DNA of 64,000 bases from contig JAOANR010000002.1 in the NCBI GenBank assembly GCA_030278955.1, forward strand, positions 10,653,982-10,717,981, written 5' to 3'. Positions 21,412 to 33,455 of this stretch are shown here, one piece after another. Every line of letters begins with the position of its first letter. Within the stretch, counting starts at the first letter, position 1. This DNA is from Hygrophila difformis (lineage: Eukaryota; Streptophyta; Magnoliopsida; Lamiales; Acanthaceae). Under the pieces are notes generated by a model. It made no database searches and had not been told where the DNA came from. It was given only the letters and a program-made list of their open reading frames with translations. The translations under genes and the position numbers were made by a program.

Positions 21412-22741
21412 GAGTGCAGCTCTTTTGGTGAAAGGGCATTCAGGCGAGTAATGGCCCTTTCGACCGCATTTGAAGCATGTGACCTCCTTCTTCCGATCCT
21501 TTTCAAATTTAGGTCTCTCTATGATCGCGGGTTTAGGACCTTCCGAAGGCTAGGGCTTAAATTCCTTGGCCATTTCGAAACCTTTCGATTTTGGCTTATC
21601 GTCCCTTGGAATGAAGGTCCTTTGATTCCAAGGCTTCTGTGAACTGGATCCGGAATCCTGTCTTTACTTTTGCACTCGAGGTTGATCATCGGTCTCAAGT
21701 TTCATGGCTAACTCCACCAAATCGGACAGAGTGCCGTATGGTGGAAGCTTCGCCTCCTTTCGGATCTGACTCGGAGTCCTTTGAGAAATCTAGACTTTGT
21801 GATGCCTTCGTCTTCGACTACTCCGGCTTTCAGTAATAGAGTCTCCATTTCTTTATAGAACTTCTCTACCGACCTGTTCCCTTGAACAAGAAATGCAAGC
21901 TTATCATATAATTCCTTTCGGTAGTGGGATGGAACAAATCTGTTCTCCATGGTGCACGTCAGTGTAGCCCACGTCTGAATGGGATCATAGCCATTCCGAT
22001 GAATGTCATGAGTCACTTTCTGCCACCATACCAACGCGTAATCTTTGAAAGCACAAGCGGCCACATTGACCTTTTTGATATCGGCATAGTTATGGCAGTT
22101 GCAAATGAGCTCCATCGAATGCTTCCATTCAAGGAATTCATCCGGGTTGGATGTACCCTTGAATGGGGGAATGTCGAACTTGATCCCCTTCAAATCACGG
22201 TCGGGCTCATCATTGCGATTATTTCGTCGGGGGTTCCGTAGACTTCCTCTTCCTCGGGATCTGAATCAGAATCATGTTGTTGTTGTCTGGCTGGTTGGTG
22301 TGGAGCAGGAACTCGTAGAGGTTGGAGATTTGCAGGTGTCTGAGGCACAGGATTGTTTCGGCCAACTCGCCGGGGTCCCTGTTGCTGGGCCCCGAGATCT
22401 GCTTCAGCCTCCTCTATTTCGTGTGTTTGAACACCCTGGGGTCCACTGTGGTGGCTGCGAGGGGTTCCAGATGTCGAAGGTGGAGTGGCCTGAGGAGTGG
22501 CCTGCGGAGTTTGCTTGTCAAACACTTCCTGGATTTTCAGCTCAAGACGCCACATGGTTTCTGCTTGAACAGCATTGCCATGCATGGTCATGTCATCTTT
22601 GAAGGTGTCGACCCGCTGATTCAAATCATCCATCCTCTGGTCCATACTGTCCATTCGTTGATCCACATTGTCCAAACGACCAGTCATTTTCAACAGTACG
22701 TCCATCAGATCCTTGTTAGTAGGATGTCCTGAACCTGCCAT
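21412..22741 (-). pseudogene. C gag with CCHC knuckle
   Basis: Starts MAGSGHPTNKDLMDVLLKM at 22741. The N-terminal 75 residues form repeated DQRMDSMDQRMDDLN heptads, a coiled coil. A Pro/Gln-rich linker follows, with a frameshift near 22190. The gag domain from 22193 (IKFDIPPFKGTSNPDEFLEW, ALVWWQKV, NRFVPSHYRKELY) is broken again near 21710. An intact knuckle CFKCGRKGHYSPEC lies at about 21440-21480. Confidence 0.86.
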
Positions 22742-23242
22742 GTTAAAATACTAGACAGAAAAATTAAGCAATATCTGAAAAGAAAATGAAAATATTGCGT
22801 AAAATAAGAGAGGGAATTTATCTGGATCACTCGGTAAATCGCTCACTTTGCTCACAACCCGATTGCTGAATGCTGGGTTGATTCACAACCTGGTATGAAA
22901 TGCAGTCCAAAGTGATCACAAACAAATGCCCAAGTGTTAGGAGAGTGAGGTCAGAGATATGGGACGCGCAGTACACGGAACAAATGTAACTGCTCGACTC
23001 GATTCAAAAATTATAAGGGAATTATGTATTATGCGAGCAATTATCACAGCAACAGTGTATCTGGCCCCAATATAGAAGTGTAAAATAAAACCTTACTAAC
23101 CACTCGGAAATAACCCTAAATACTCAAATGACTTCTCGGGCTAGGTTTCACAAAGTGCCAGTCCAATATCCACTTTATTGTAGAAATTACTCAAATGGCT
23201 TCTTGGGCTAGGGTTTTACATTTGTGCCAGTCCGATATTCAC
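22742..23242 (-). other. Shortened leader of C with 67-bp tandem repeat
   Basis: 500 bp between gag and LTR with no gene. Two direct repeats of about 67 bp (23121-23242) include TCACAAAGTGCCAGTCCAAT. Equivalent repeats of 66 bp are in the A2 leader (42362-42493). No PBS is found next to the LTR end, so the LTR-proximal leader is deleted. Confidence 0.65.
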
Positions 23243-23592
23243 TGCCATGGATCTCTTGGTTACTAACTTTTTTAGAGATGATTAAGATGGATTATGCGGA
23301 AGATTAAGAAGATGGAAAATGGAAGAAGATGTACTAATAGAAAATAAAGGGATAAGGAAGTTAAACCGCAACAAGAGCCGTTGGGGGAAGCAACCAAGAT
23401 GTAGAAATCTTGACCTCAACCCAATCCTTCAACTCAAACCTCGGTTTGTGTAATCACCATGGATGCTTCGGTCTAAGATGATGAATGTTTCCCAACAAGC
23501 ATTCAAAGGGTGTGTGAGGGTGTGTGCTCATAATTATCTTTGAGAGAAAATCAAATATGATTTCATTCAAAGCAAAGATGTCTACAAATGGA

Positions 23593-23606
23593 GGGGGGGG
23601 GGGGGG
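23593..23606. repeat. G14 homopolymer
   Basis: Fourteen consecutive G on the + strand, 5 bp from the TATA-like motif of the C LTR. Confidence 0.95.
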
Positions 23607-23652
23607 ACATATTTATGGGCCAAACCCCTTAGAAGGCCAAAAATCCAAGTGC

Positions 23653-23816
23653 TACGACGCTATACAACTACGACGCTACGACGCTATCCAGTCTAGCGTC
23701 GCACCCCTGTCTTGCGTCGTACTCAGTTCAAGGCCCATTTGCAGCCTACGACGCTATGCAAGCTCCTACGACGCTAAAGGGGATTCCGACGAAGCTCAGT
23801 CTAGCGTCGTACCTAA
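23653..23816. repeat. ACGACGCTA / TAGCGTCGT repeats in C LTR
   Basis: At least eight copies or one-mismatch copies in both orientations, spaced 10-30 bp, in U3 of the C LTR. The motif is shared with D and A2, but spacer sequences differ. Confidence 0.8.
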
Positions 23817-23900
23817 TCAAAAATTTCAGAATTTCAGCATCCAATCAGAGGCTGCCACGTGTCCATTACAGTGCTTCCGAGATATTCATTGTATTGCCAT

Positions 23901-24574
23901 TACTTGTAAATTCGGACTGTAATCATTTGACTGTATTATTTTTACTGTACGGTTTCACTGAAGTAAATCACGAACAATCTATCGGGTTGAAGTTCCGTCA
24001 GTGTTCGCACTTGACAATGGAATTCTCCGAGGAATAAGTGCTTGCACTGTTCCGCTGATTTATTTTACAAACCACCAGAGTTGAAGCTCCGTCTGTAATT
24101 ATAGATAGTGGAGTTCCTCAACAGTAATTTTTACCAGTTGTTATATCAACTTGGTAATCGTTGCTATTGGGGCTGTGTGAGTGAGGCAAATATTTTATTC
24201 CGAGCGTTTATATTTGTGAGGTTTTTACTTTACACTTCTAAACTGTGAGGAGTCCGGATATTTGCTACATAGCTTATTGACGCCATAAATTGCTATTTAA
24301 TTCAGATTGATCACTTCACACACAACTCTGAGCTTTAATTTGATAGAGTCGAACTGTGCATTCTGTTTCTTGCACTGTGCGTCCAAACTGTTTTCTCACC
24401 TCTGATAGTTGGTTGATCTATACGTTTGAGCACATTTCAGCTTGTCAGCACCAACTGGTGGAGAAGTGGACCCAGTGAGAGATACACCTTTGTGAGATCA
24501 CTCTACAAATTTTCTGTCTATTTTCTCTAACATTCTTATACATATATCTAGTTCTTTTTTGTTTCTGATCTGAA
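23901..24574 (+). promoter_or_regulatory. Leader of E with two conserved hairpins
   Basis: Closely alignable to the B leader. Hairpin 1 is at 23986-24025 (GTCA/TGAC, TTCC/GGAA). Hairpin 2 is at 24080-24122 with TCTGTA against TATAGA (one G-U pair) inside CTCC/GGAG and GTTGA/TCAAC. GAGTCGAACTGTGCATT lies near 24349, and ATATCTAGTTC precedes the gag ATG. No gene. Confidence 0.65.
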
Positions 24575-26632
24575 ATGGCAGGAAATACTGATCAACGATT
24601 TGACCAAATCTTGGTCGCCATCCAGTCCCTAGCCGAGACCACTGCTCGACGGACTGATCGTGATCCAATGCGCAAGGACATAGCTGACAATGCAACTCGA
24701 GTCACTGAGATTACCCAACGCTTGGATACTCTAGCTACTGATGTGCAAAGGGGAGATACTTTAGGAGGGAAGCACTCCAGTCACAGGTCATGCAACATGT
24801 GGATCAACGGATCGAAGAGGCTTTCCGGCCTACACCTTCACCACAGACCAACACCCCCGGAAGCACAAGCATTTTGGAACATACGATATGCGGCAAGGTC
24901 CCCGTGGTCCAAGGGTTCCAGCCCAAACTCCACCTCGACCTCCAGTACCAACAAATGTTCAGTTCCAAGTACCCCCCACCTCCACAACCAGCACCAGCCG
25001 CAGCCATTCCTAGACCGCCGGAGCATCAACCGCCGCGACAAAGGCTGAACATGAATCCACCTCCGGTAGTCCATTCCGAAGATGACTTCGATGAAGATGA
25101 TACGCCGCGAGCGCAGAACGAGCCGAATAGAATGGAAGCTGATCGTCGAGGGATCAAATTCACTTTACCAACATTTAAAGGAACAAGTGATCCGGAAGAA
25201 TTTATTGATTGGCGACAGTCTATTGAATTAATCTATGACTGTCAACAATATAATGAATTCACAAATATCATTAGCTGTATGTGAATTTAAGGATTATGCT
25301 TTACAGTGGTGGCAAAAGTTACAGCGCGACACTCAGAGAATGGGACTGCCAGCTATTGCCACCTGGGCTCAACTGATGCATGCGATGGAAAAGAGGTTTG
25401 TTCCAAGTAGTTACTTTGATGAGCTATAGCTGAAGGTTAATTTTTGTGTGCAGGGTAACAGGACTGCAGACGAGTACTACAAAGAACTGGAACGCCTTAT
25501 GATGAGAGCGCAGATTAACGAAGATGAACCACTACTGATGGCGAGGTTCAAACGAGGCTTAAGAAGAGAAGTTCTTGCTGAAATCAAATTGAGGGAATAT
25601 ACTGGGCTCAAACATCTGGTTCAGCTTGCAGTTGAAATTAACCGCCAGCTAAGGGACAAGCCAGTCAAGTCAACCATCATCTCCAATACTACCAAATATT
25701 GGACCACCAGATCCAACGAACAGTCGTCTAGACCAAATGACAGATATGGGAAGCCCAATGCTCAGGAAGACGACATGCCCAACAGGCCCAAAGCTTTCGA
25801 AATGGGTAAAGACTTCAAGGATCCAAACAAATACAGGAAGGACGACCGAGACAAACCCAAGCGGGACGTCAAGGATGTCACCTGTTTCACGTGTGGACAG
25901 AAGGGTCATTACTCCCGGGATTGTATCAAGAAAACCAGACGGATGGTCATGATCGATCAAGGAATTTGGAGAGAGGTAGATTCTAATGAAGATGATGAAG
26001 AAGCTGAGCAAGAAGAGCAGAATGTTGAAAATGAGGATCAATATCCAGACGAAGGCGATCTGAGCCGAGTAGTCTTGGAAGGCAATGATGAGGAGTACGT
26101 GACAAATTTCATAGTGATGAGAGCACTCAATGCAGAAAATGGCGAAGAGTCCATCAGCAACGCACCTGAACAAAGGGAGAATCTTTTCCACTACCATTGT
26201 AAACTTAAAGGCAATGTTGCCTCATTAATTGTTGATAATGGTAGTTGCGTTAATGCTGTAAGTCTTTATACTGTGCGCAGGTTAGGTGTACCTATGCAAG
26301 ATCATGCCAAGCCATATCAACTCTACTGGATGAGCGAGAGTGGGACTACAAAGGTAGCCAAGCAGGCAAGAGTACCAGTCACCATCGGACCCTATTCCGA
26401 GGAGATCCTTTGTGACGTAGTTCCCATGACAGCATGCCACATTCTTTTAGGCCACCCATGGATGTATGATAAGAGGGCTATATACCGCGGCACAGAAAAT
26501 GATCTTTCATTCAAAGACGGACAAAGCCGAATACTGATGAAGTCGCTACCTCTCAAAACAGTCAAGATTGATCATCAAAACTTAATGAAAAACATCCGCA
26601 AAGAGGAAGAAGAGTTCAAGCACAAACAGTGA
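24575..26632 (+). pseudogene. E gag-protease
   Basis: Starts MAGNTDQRFDQILVAIQSLA with a coiled-coil N-terminus. Frameshifts lie near 24780 and 25260. The gag domain has FTLPTFKGTSDPEEFIDW, LQWWQKL and KRFVPSSYFDEL, then TAG at 25427. The same frame resumes with NRTADEYYKELERLMM, an intact knuckle CFTCGQKGHYSRDC (about 25880-25925), a long acidic linker and the protease: IVDNGSCVNAV, then MTACHILLGHPW. A TGA at 26630 precedes a short link in the same frame to RT. Confidence 0.88.
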
Positions 26633-26680
26633 GGTAAAGAGATTGTAATTAATTCTGATAAATCTAATCAATCTCCTTTA

Positions 26681-27056
26681 TTGCTTGCAGGCTCTGAACG
26701 ATGCTTGTTATTCACAAAACAAGAACTGGAGGCAGCCATCGAAGATGCGCCGTCACCAGGTCACTGTTTCTTAGCATTCGTTAAACCTATAGAAGAAGTA
26801 TCCAAGAACTCTCCTACTACACTTAATGTGCCTGATAATTTTCGCAGGATGCTGGAAGATAACATTGATGTCTTTCCGGAGGAGCTGCCAGCAGGATTAC
26901 CACCTTTGAGAGGTGTGGAGCATAAGATCGACTTCGTACCAGGAGCATCAATTCCTAACCGGCCTGCCTACCGGATGAACCTAGATGAAACAAAAGAGGT
27001 CCAGAAGCAAGTTCGAGAATTGCTGGACAAGGGCTGGGTTCGAGAGAGTCTGTCTC
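26681..27056 (+). pseudogene. E reverse transcriptase, N-terminal part
   Basis: Same frame as the protease. It contains RRMLEDNIDVFPEELPAGL, GVEHKIDFVPGASIPNRP and [12 protein letters not shown], and is then cut by the F LTR at 27057. The rest of RT is at 38016, with about 45 bp of RT missing in between. Confidence 0.9.
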
Positions 27057-29624
27057 TGTAACACCCCGGTTTTTGGTCAACCAGGTCGGGATGTCACCGC
27101 CACACCTCTCTAGCAAGACACGGTTTCTCCGAGCTCACTAAAGAGATGCAAGGCTAGGTATTGCAGTGTTTAAAACATTTAAAAACCATTCAAGTAGCCC
27201 ATTCAATATAAATTCAAAATAAATATTATAATGCAGCGGAATAGTAGTATCTAAGTATAAGTATTGCAGCGGAAAATGTAAATAGGGCCAACATGGCCAA
27301 AACACGGGTTAAACAGGCCGTTTATACTATAGTCTAATGCAAGAATTTAAAATAATAAAGTTCCCAAATATTTTCCCCATGCATATAGTGCTCATGCTCA
27401 ATCCACATACTCTGTAAGGAAAAAGGGAAATAAAATGGTTTGGTCAGCACAACTTGCTGAGTAAGTTAATACAGACATGATCGTGGGGTTTCAAAGCCAC
27501 TGATTAATATTTAAATAAAAGCATGATAATAAATCATAAATAATTCAATTTAAATATCTAACCAATTCGCATAATTAATTCATGGCCACATTTAGCATAA
27601 TTTAAATAAAAGTCATAATTAATTTAAATAAAACATTTAATAATTTAAAAGGACAATAAATAAATATTTAAATATCCACATTACTCCCAAGATTTAGTAT
27701 TTCAAGTATTTCACGATTGCATCGCAATCTCGTCAAGTTTAGCCGGAAGCCGGCGGCCGCAGCCGTATCTGCCATACCCAGTACCACTCCAGAGCCTCGG
27801 GAAACCCGTATGGATATTCACGAGAGTGTAGGCCATATATCTCATGCCGTTTTGGCAACATATCTCAAAATTTCGTGCGGGTCACCATCGTCCATAAAGG
27901 CACGAAGTGAATCGTTAGGAGGGCACCCTGCAGAGCACTCACCCCCTAATTTTAAAAGATCAAATTTGTAATGGGATTTCCTAAATTTCAGATTTCATGT
28001 ATTTATTTCAAGGAGTCTTCTACTCGTTTAAACCTTAAAGGCTAGTTTCACCGTTTCAACAAGATTTCAAGATTTGACTCGGTCAACCACAGTTTACTTC
28101 AAAATTCATTAAACATAGATTTTACATCCAAAAATTCTGAAATTATACCAGTGACTCAAAAACACAGAGATGAACAAGTTTCATGTTTTAAGTTTTTTGA
28201 TCCGAGATACAGAAGTAAGTGAACAACATCAATCTTTAACAGGATGATAATCTGTCCGAAAATTCTAACACCAGTTTCAAGATTTCAAGATCTACCATAG
28301 CAAACTAACTCCAAATTTGATGAACGTTTACAGAGAGATAGCTAAGACATATATCTACAACTTTAATGTTCAGCTAAAGTTCTGAAACGGTCTAGATCTA
28401 ATGTCAAAAACGTCTACAAGTTCGGACCTATGTTCTGTCCAGATTTCAAGATGACATTTCAGAGCAGTTCGGTTTGAGAACAAATTCAGATATCAAATCA
28501 TAACGAAAAATTATGAAATTTTTACAGTAGCTAGATTAACGTCTTAGGACTGTTTTTTATGTTTTAAGTTTTCTTGTTTGAACAGGTTTATAGGTTCGGA
28601 AAAATCATACAAAAATGCTGCGCCGTTAAAGATTTCGTTTTGACAGATTTTACGTTCTTGGTTTAAATCGTTAGATCAAGTGTATTTTAAATCCTCCCAA
28701 AATCATAGTAAGATTAACTTACAAATTGTTGGGCATCCGGGATCGTCGATTCGGAGGCGTGGCTTCCAGTCCACCATTTATCTCTCCGTTCGTCGGGTTG
28801 TTCGTTCTAGATCCGATTCGGGGTGTAGAGAAGAAAAAGAATGAAGTTAGGATTTGTTTTCGAATTGTATATGGAACAAGGATCGGATCAGAACTTACCA
28901 CGACGTTAGAGATCTTCCGGATTCGTCCACGACAGTCCTCGCCTTGGTTTCGTGCCTCCGACGACTCCGGGATTAGGGTTTTCGAACGTATAGAGAGTAT
29001 GGATGTTTTGAAAAGTGTTCGGGGCTGCCAAGAGGTGTTATTTATAGATAGGCACGACCTAGGGACATCCAAGGTCGGCCTTGGTGAGTATTGAGCCAAA
29101 AGGAATACAACCGAAGTCGGAAAATCCGGATTCGGGCGAGTGAATCTCGCAACCGGCGAATCTGTCGTGTGGCGCGGGGTTGGCGCGCCGTTTGGCCATT
29201 CACCACGCGGTCACCACGCGGCCCACGCCTGGACTTCGGTCCGGGCGGATCGTGCGATCCGTCGGGCATTTCCTCCTCTCTTTCGGACTTCTATCCCTTT
29301 ATGTTCTCGCATTCAGATTTCCGGGATATTTTCGGCTTCCTATTCCATGTCTAAATTCTTACTCGGGTCTAGATTTAATATTGGCCTCGAATTCTCGAGT
29401 CCATTAGTGTCGGGTATACTTGTACAATTTATTTGATTAATTTTATCTTTGGCTTTATGAGTATTGGAAATTTAATTCCTTCTTAAATTAAATTCCATTT
29501 CTCATTTCCTTGTCTATGTATTATGTCTTTTTTTCATTTATTATATTTATTTATTGTTATTGTTTATTGTTTATTTATTTATTTATTTTATTTATTTTAT
29601 ATTGCAAAATTCTCGGGTATTACA
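27057..29624 (-). repeat. 3' LTR of F
   Basis: 2568 bp; + strand reads TGTAACACCCCGG to GGTATTACA, followed by the purine tract (GTCTACCCTCCTTAAG on +). The left flank GTCTC would be the target site. A TATA box on the minus strand, CTATAAATAAC, is near 29038-29048. An 84-codon plus-strand frame at 27717-27971 is also open in the other LTR (36246-36500) but shows no protein family feature. Confidence 0.92.
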
Positions 29625-29866
29625 GTCTACCCTCCTTAAGAATCAACTTCGTCCTCGAAGTTGTGTTTCGGCTTTTCTCGTGTTAGGAACAAATCCTTTT
29701 GTTTGTTTTATTATTTGTGTGACTGAACTTACGTTCCATGTGAAGGGATCAAGCCATAACGTAGTTCAAAACAATTTGAATTTGTTTGGTTACAAAAATG
29801 TACGGAAATGCATGGTAAAATACGGATGATGCACGATGTCACATCCTCTCCCCCTTAAGATTGCAG

Positions 29867-30244
29867 TTATGTCCCCATAACTGTGTCGGTGTCGGTTTGG
29901 AACAGTGTCGGATAGCGTTCCCTCATGTCCGATTCTAACTCCCATGTTGCTGTCTCGCTTTCATGGTTCGACCAAAGAACCTTGACCATCTTGACAGTTT
30001 TATTCCTCGTTACTCGCTCCTTAGTGTCTAGAATTCGCACTGGGACTTCTTCATAAGTCAGATCTTCATCGAGTTCGATTACTTCCGGTTGAAGTACATG
30101 TGTCGGGTCTGGCACATATTTCTTTAGTTGTGAGACATGGAAGACATTATGAACTCGATCTAATTGTGGCGGTAAAGCCAGTCGGTAAGCCAAATTTTCG
30201 ACTCGTTCTAGAATCTCGTAAGGTCCTATGTATCGAGGACTCAA
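29867..30244 (-). pseudogene. F integrase C-terminus with chromodomain
   Basis: 126 residues. SPRYIGPYEILERVENLAYR is the GPY/F module, followed by VHNVFHVSQLKKYVPD. The last 55 residues (EVPVRILDTKERV, KVLWSNH, ATWELESDMRERYP) form a chromodomain with the aromatic positions W and W visible. This module is thought to direct integration to modified histone H3 in chromoviruses. It is offset by one frame from the preceding integrase frame. Confidence 0.9.
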
Positions 30245-31536
30245 CTTTCCTCGTTTGCCAAACGCATCACCCCCTTCATGGGTGATATCTTTAGCATGAC
30301 CCTATCTCCCACTTGAAATTCTAGGTCTCGTCGTCTCACATCAGCATAACCCTTCTGACGGTCTTGAGCGGCTTCCATTTTTCCTTGAATCACCTTTATT
30401 TGTTGAGCCATTTCTTCGACAAGTTGTGGTCCCACTATCACAGACTTATCGTTTTCTTCCCAGCTCAACGGGCTTCGGCACTTTCGTCCATACAACGCCT
30501 CGAAAGGTGCCATGCCAATGCTGGCATGGTAGCTATTGTTATAGGAGAACTCAATTAAGGGTAAATGAGCTTCCCAATTTCCTTTGAACTCCAACACACA
30601 TGCTCTCAGCATGTCCTCAAGTGTTTGGATTGTTCTCTCGGTTTGTCCATCCGTCATTGGGTGGAATGCGGTGCTCATTTTGATTTGAGTATCGAGGGCT
30701 TTTTGTAACTCAGTCCAAAAATGAGAGACAAATCTACTGTCTCTGTCAGAAATGATGTCATGTGATACTCCATGTCGTCGTACCACATTATCAATGTAGG
30801 CTCGGGCCAATTGGTCCATAGTCCACGTGTCCTTCATCGGGATAAATATGGCCGTCTTCGTTAGCCTATCCACGATCACCCAAATCTTATTCATGCCTTT
30901 AGGTGATTGGGGCAATCCCGAGACAAAGTCCATCGAGATGCTATCCCACTTCCAACTTGGAATCTCTAGTGGTTGCATTAGTCCTAAGGGTTTATGTCTC
31001 ACTGCCTTAACCCTTTGGCAGGTGAGGCATTTCGCCACGAAGTCTGCCACTTCCTTCTTCATTCCCGGCCACCAGTAGATCTTCTTCAGGTCCTTGTAAA
31101 GCTTGTCACCTCCGGGATGCACTGAGTATGGTGTATTGTGACCTTCATTCATCAACCTTTGCTTCAACTCAACAAACTTTTGAGGCACACACCATCTCCC
31201 TTTGAAGCAAATGCTTCCATCCTCATGGATAGCAAATCCTATTGCCTTCCCTTCGGCATTATACTCCTTTATCCTCTCCAACTTCGCGTCGCCCGGTTGA
31301 GCGAGTCGAATTTCGTCCAATATTGGAGTTTCTACGATCATGGCATTGATCGTGTGACTCACTGTGCCCGGATGCACAAGTTCTAAATCCAATCTTGCCA
31401 ACTCCATGTACAATGCCGGCGGAATTACCAACGAGTTCGTCACGTGTTGGGTTTTTCGGCTTAAGGCATTGGCTACCACATTCGCCTTCCCCTCGTGGTA
31501 GGATATCTCCAAATCATAATCTTTAATAAGTTCCAA
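30241..31536 (-). pseudogene. F RNase H end and integrase
   Basis: 431 residues starting in RNase H ([26 protein letters not shown]). The zinc finger has HPGGDKLYKDLKKIYWWPGM and CLTCQRVK. The DDE core shows MDFVSGLPQSPKG, SDRDSRFVSHFW and TERTIQTLED. The frame breaks by one indel at about 30243 before the GPY/F module. An upstream break at 31523 separates it from the RT-RNase H frame. Confidence 0.92.
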
Positions 31537-32225
31537 TCACCTTCGTTGTCTCATAATCTTTAATATATTTCAAGCTCTTGTGGTCGGTGAACATTCGACA
31601 CTTTCGCCCATAAAGATAATGTCTCCATATCTTTAGAGCGAAAACGACCGCTGCCAACTCCAGGTCGTGTGTCGGATAATTTTCCTCGTGAGGTTTCAGT
31701 TGGCGTGATGCATATGCAACGACTCTCGAGTCTTGCATCAAGACACAACCTTTAACCTTCCTTCGAAGCATCGCTATAAACTTCGAAGTCACCATCCTCT
31801 GATGGTAGTGTCAATACGGGTGTGGTTGTGAGTGGTTTCTTCAGCTCTTGAAACGCAATCTCACACGCCTCTGTCCACACGTATTTTACTCCCTTCTTCA
31901 GTAGCTGGGTCAAAGGACGTGCAATTTTCGAGAAATCCTTCACGAACCGTCTATAATACCCAGCTAATCCAAGGAAACTCCTTATCTCAGTTGGGCTCTT
32001 TGGGGTTGCCCATTCAGTTACGGCAGAAACTTTTGCCGGATCTACTGAAACTCCATCAGCGGATACTATGTGTCCAAGAAATGCTACCTCCTTCAACCAA
32101 AAATCGCATTTGGACAATTTGCCGTATAGCTGATTCTTTCGTAAGGTCCCTAACATTTGGTGCAAGTGCTGGGCATGCTCCTCCTCGCTTTTCGAGTAGA
32201 TCAGGATGTCATCAATGAACACCAC
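31523..32225 (-). pseudogene. F RT end and RNase H start, frameshifted
   Basis: From 32225 the frame gives [20 protein letters not shown] (catalytic IDD) and [16 protein letters not shown]. RNase H starts YSDASKEG near 31755, where a frameshift occurs. The next frame (31795 to 31523) carries [20 protein letters not shown] and [10 protein letters not shown]. At its end a 14-bp repeat ATTAAAGATTATGA marks a small deletion and frame loss. Confidence 0.9.
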
Positions 32226-32246
32226 TACGCACTGATCTAATAGTTC

Positions 32247-33320
32247 TCAAAATACATTGTTCATGAGGTTCATGAACATTCCTGGAGCATTTGTTAATCC
32301 AAAGGATAACACTGTGAACTCGTAGTGGCCATATCGAGTTCGAAATGCCGTCTTCGGGATATCTTTCTCGGCGATTCTCAACTGGTGATACCCAGATCGT
32401 AAGTCGATCTTCGAGAATACTGAAGCCCCCTTCAGTTGATCAAATAGATCCTCTATTCTCGGCAGAGGGTACTTATTCTTGATGGTCACTTGGTTTAATC
32501 CCCGATAGTCTATGCAAAGACGTAATCCTCTGTCTTTCTTCTTAACAAATAAAACCGGTGCTCCCCGTGGGGAAGTACTCGGTCTTATGTATCCTTTTTG
32601 CAGCAACTCCTCGAGTTGTTCCTTTAACTCCTTCATTTCCAGTGGTTCCATCCGGTACGGAGCTTTTGAGACCGGCTCGGTTCCCGGAATGAGATCTATC
32701 GTGAATTCAAGATCACACTTGGGTGGCATGCCCGGGATGTCTTCAGGAAACACATCCGGGGATTCTCTTACCACTGGTATGCTGTCAACCTTGTTCTCTT
32801 CCGCCTCAAGGTTGTGCACGTAGCACGCATATAGCTCATACCCCTTACGCATCAAGTTACTTAGTTTGAGGGCACTAACGATTTTGTTGCTCCTCTTAGG
32901 GGGCTGAGAATAAAAGATAACTCTCTTTCCCCTACTTTTCGACAGGGTGATCTTTTGTTTTTGGCATTCGATCACCGCTTTATACTGGGACAACCAGTCC
33001 ATCCCCAGTATAATGTCAAAGTCCCTTAAGTTAAACTCTACTAAGTTTGCGAAGAATTCTATGTTCTTGATCACTATAGGAATTCCGTTGAATCGTTTAG
33101 AGCAAGCTACTACTTCTCCTGAAGGCAATTGAATTCCTAAGCTAATTGTCTCGCACTTAGGTAGATCTAACTCAGGCACTATCCATGATGCTATGATTGA
33201 GTAACTAGCTCCGGAATCAAATAAGACTCTGAGGGGTGTATTCAAGACATGAAATGTACCTGCCATCACTTCTCCTTGTGCAGGCACGTCCGCTTGGTTA
33301 ACCACGTTAAGTCTTCCCAT
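32247..33320 (-). pseudogene. F protease and reverse transcriptase N-part
   Basis: 357 residues: protease with [14 protein letters not shown] and [12 protein letters not shown], then RT from about residue 190 ([15 protein letters not shown]), [54 protein letters not shown] and [16 protein letters not shown] at 32247-32249 interrupts before the IDD motif; the frame continues at 32225. Confidence 0.92.
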
Positions 33321-33455
33321 AGGGTGTTCCTGATTGCCTTGCTGATTCGGATTCGGCTGCTGATCTTGCTGTTGATTTTGATTCTGAGGTGGTTGAGGAC
33401 ATTGGTTCTGATTTTGATTCGGCTGCCTAAATTGGTTTTGAAGGGGTCTATACCC

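Larger units (their letters stand above)
18154..23900 (-). mobile_element. Element C, main part (minus strand)
   Basis: A minus-strand autonomous-type gypsy element: 5' LTR remnant (23243-about 23900), leader, gag, protease, RT-RNase H and integrase, the last interrupted by D at 18154. Its frames are broken many times. Its right boundary is not a proper LTR start; it joins the leader of E head-to-head. Confidence 0.87.
23243..23900 (-). repeat. 5' LTR remnant of C
   Basis: Read on the minus strand it ends AGAGATCCATGGCA at 23243, the LTR end type of this group, and has a TATA-like CATAAATATG near 23613-23622 next to a C14 run. Repeats of ACGACGCTA lie upstream. The U3 start is missing; sequence changes to the E leader at about 23900. 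The exact break is not visible. Confidence 0.65.
23901..27056 (+). mobile_element. Element E, left part
   Basis: A plus-strand gypsy element lacking its 5' LTR and PBS. It holds leader, gag, protease and the first third of RT, and is then interrupted by F at 27057. RT continues at 38016. The left boundary against C is uncertain by tens of bases. Confidence 0.85.

Noticed and set aside
26633..26692. Apparent intron (GTAAAG ... TTGCAG) between protease and RT in E
   Set aside because: The frame is the same on both sides with one TGA before the supposed donor, and A and C read through this link without a gap, so a point mutation is enough.
27717..27971. 84-codon plus-strand frame present in both F LTRs
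   Set aside because: The two LTRs are recent copies of one sequence, so double presence is not independent evidence; it is antisense to the element.
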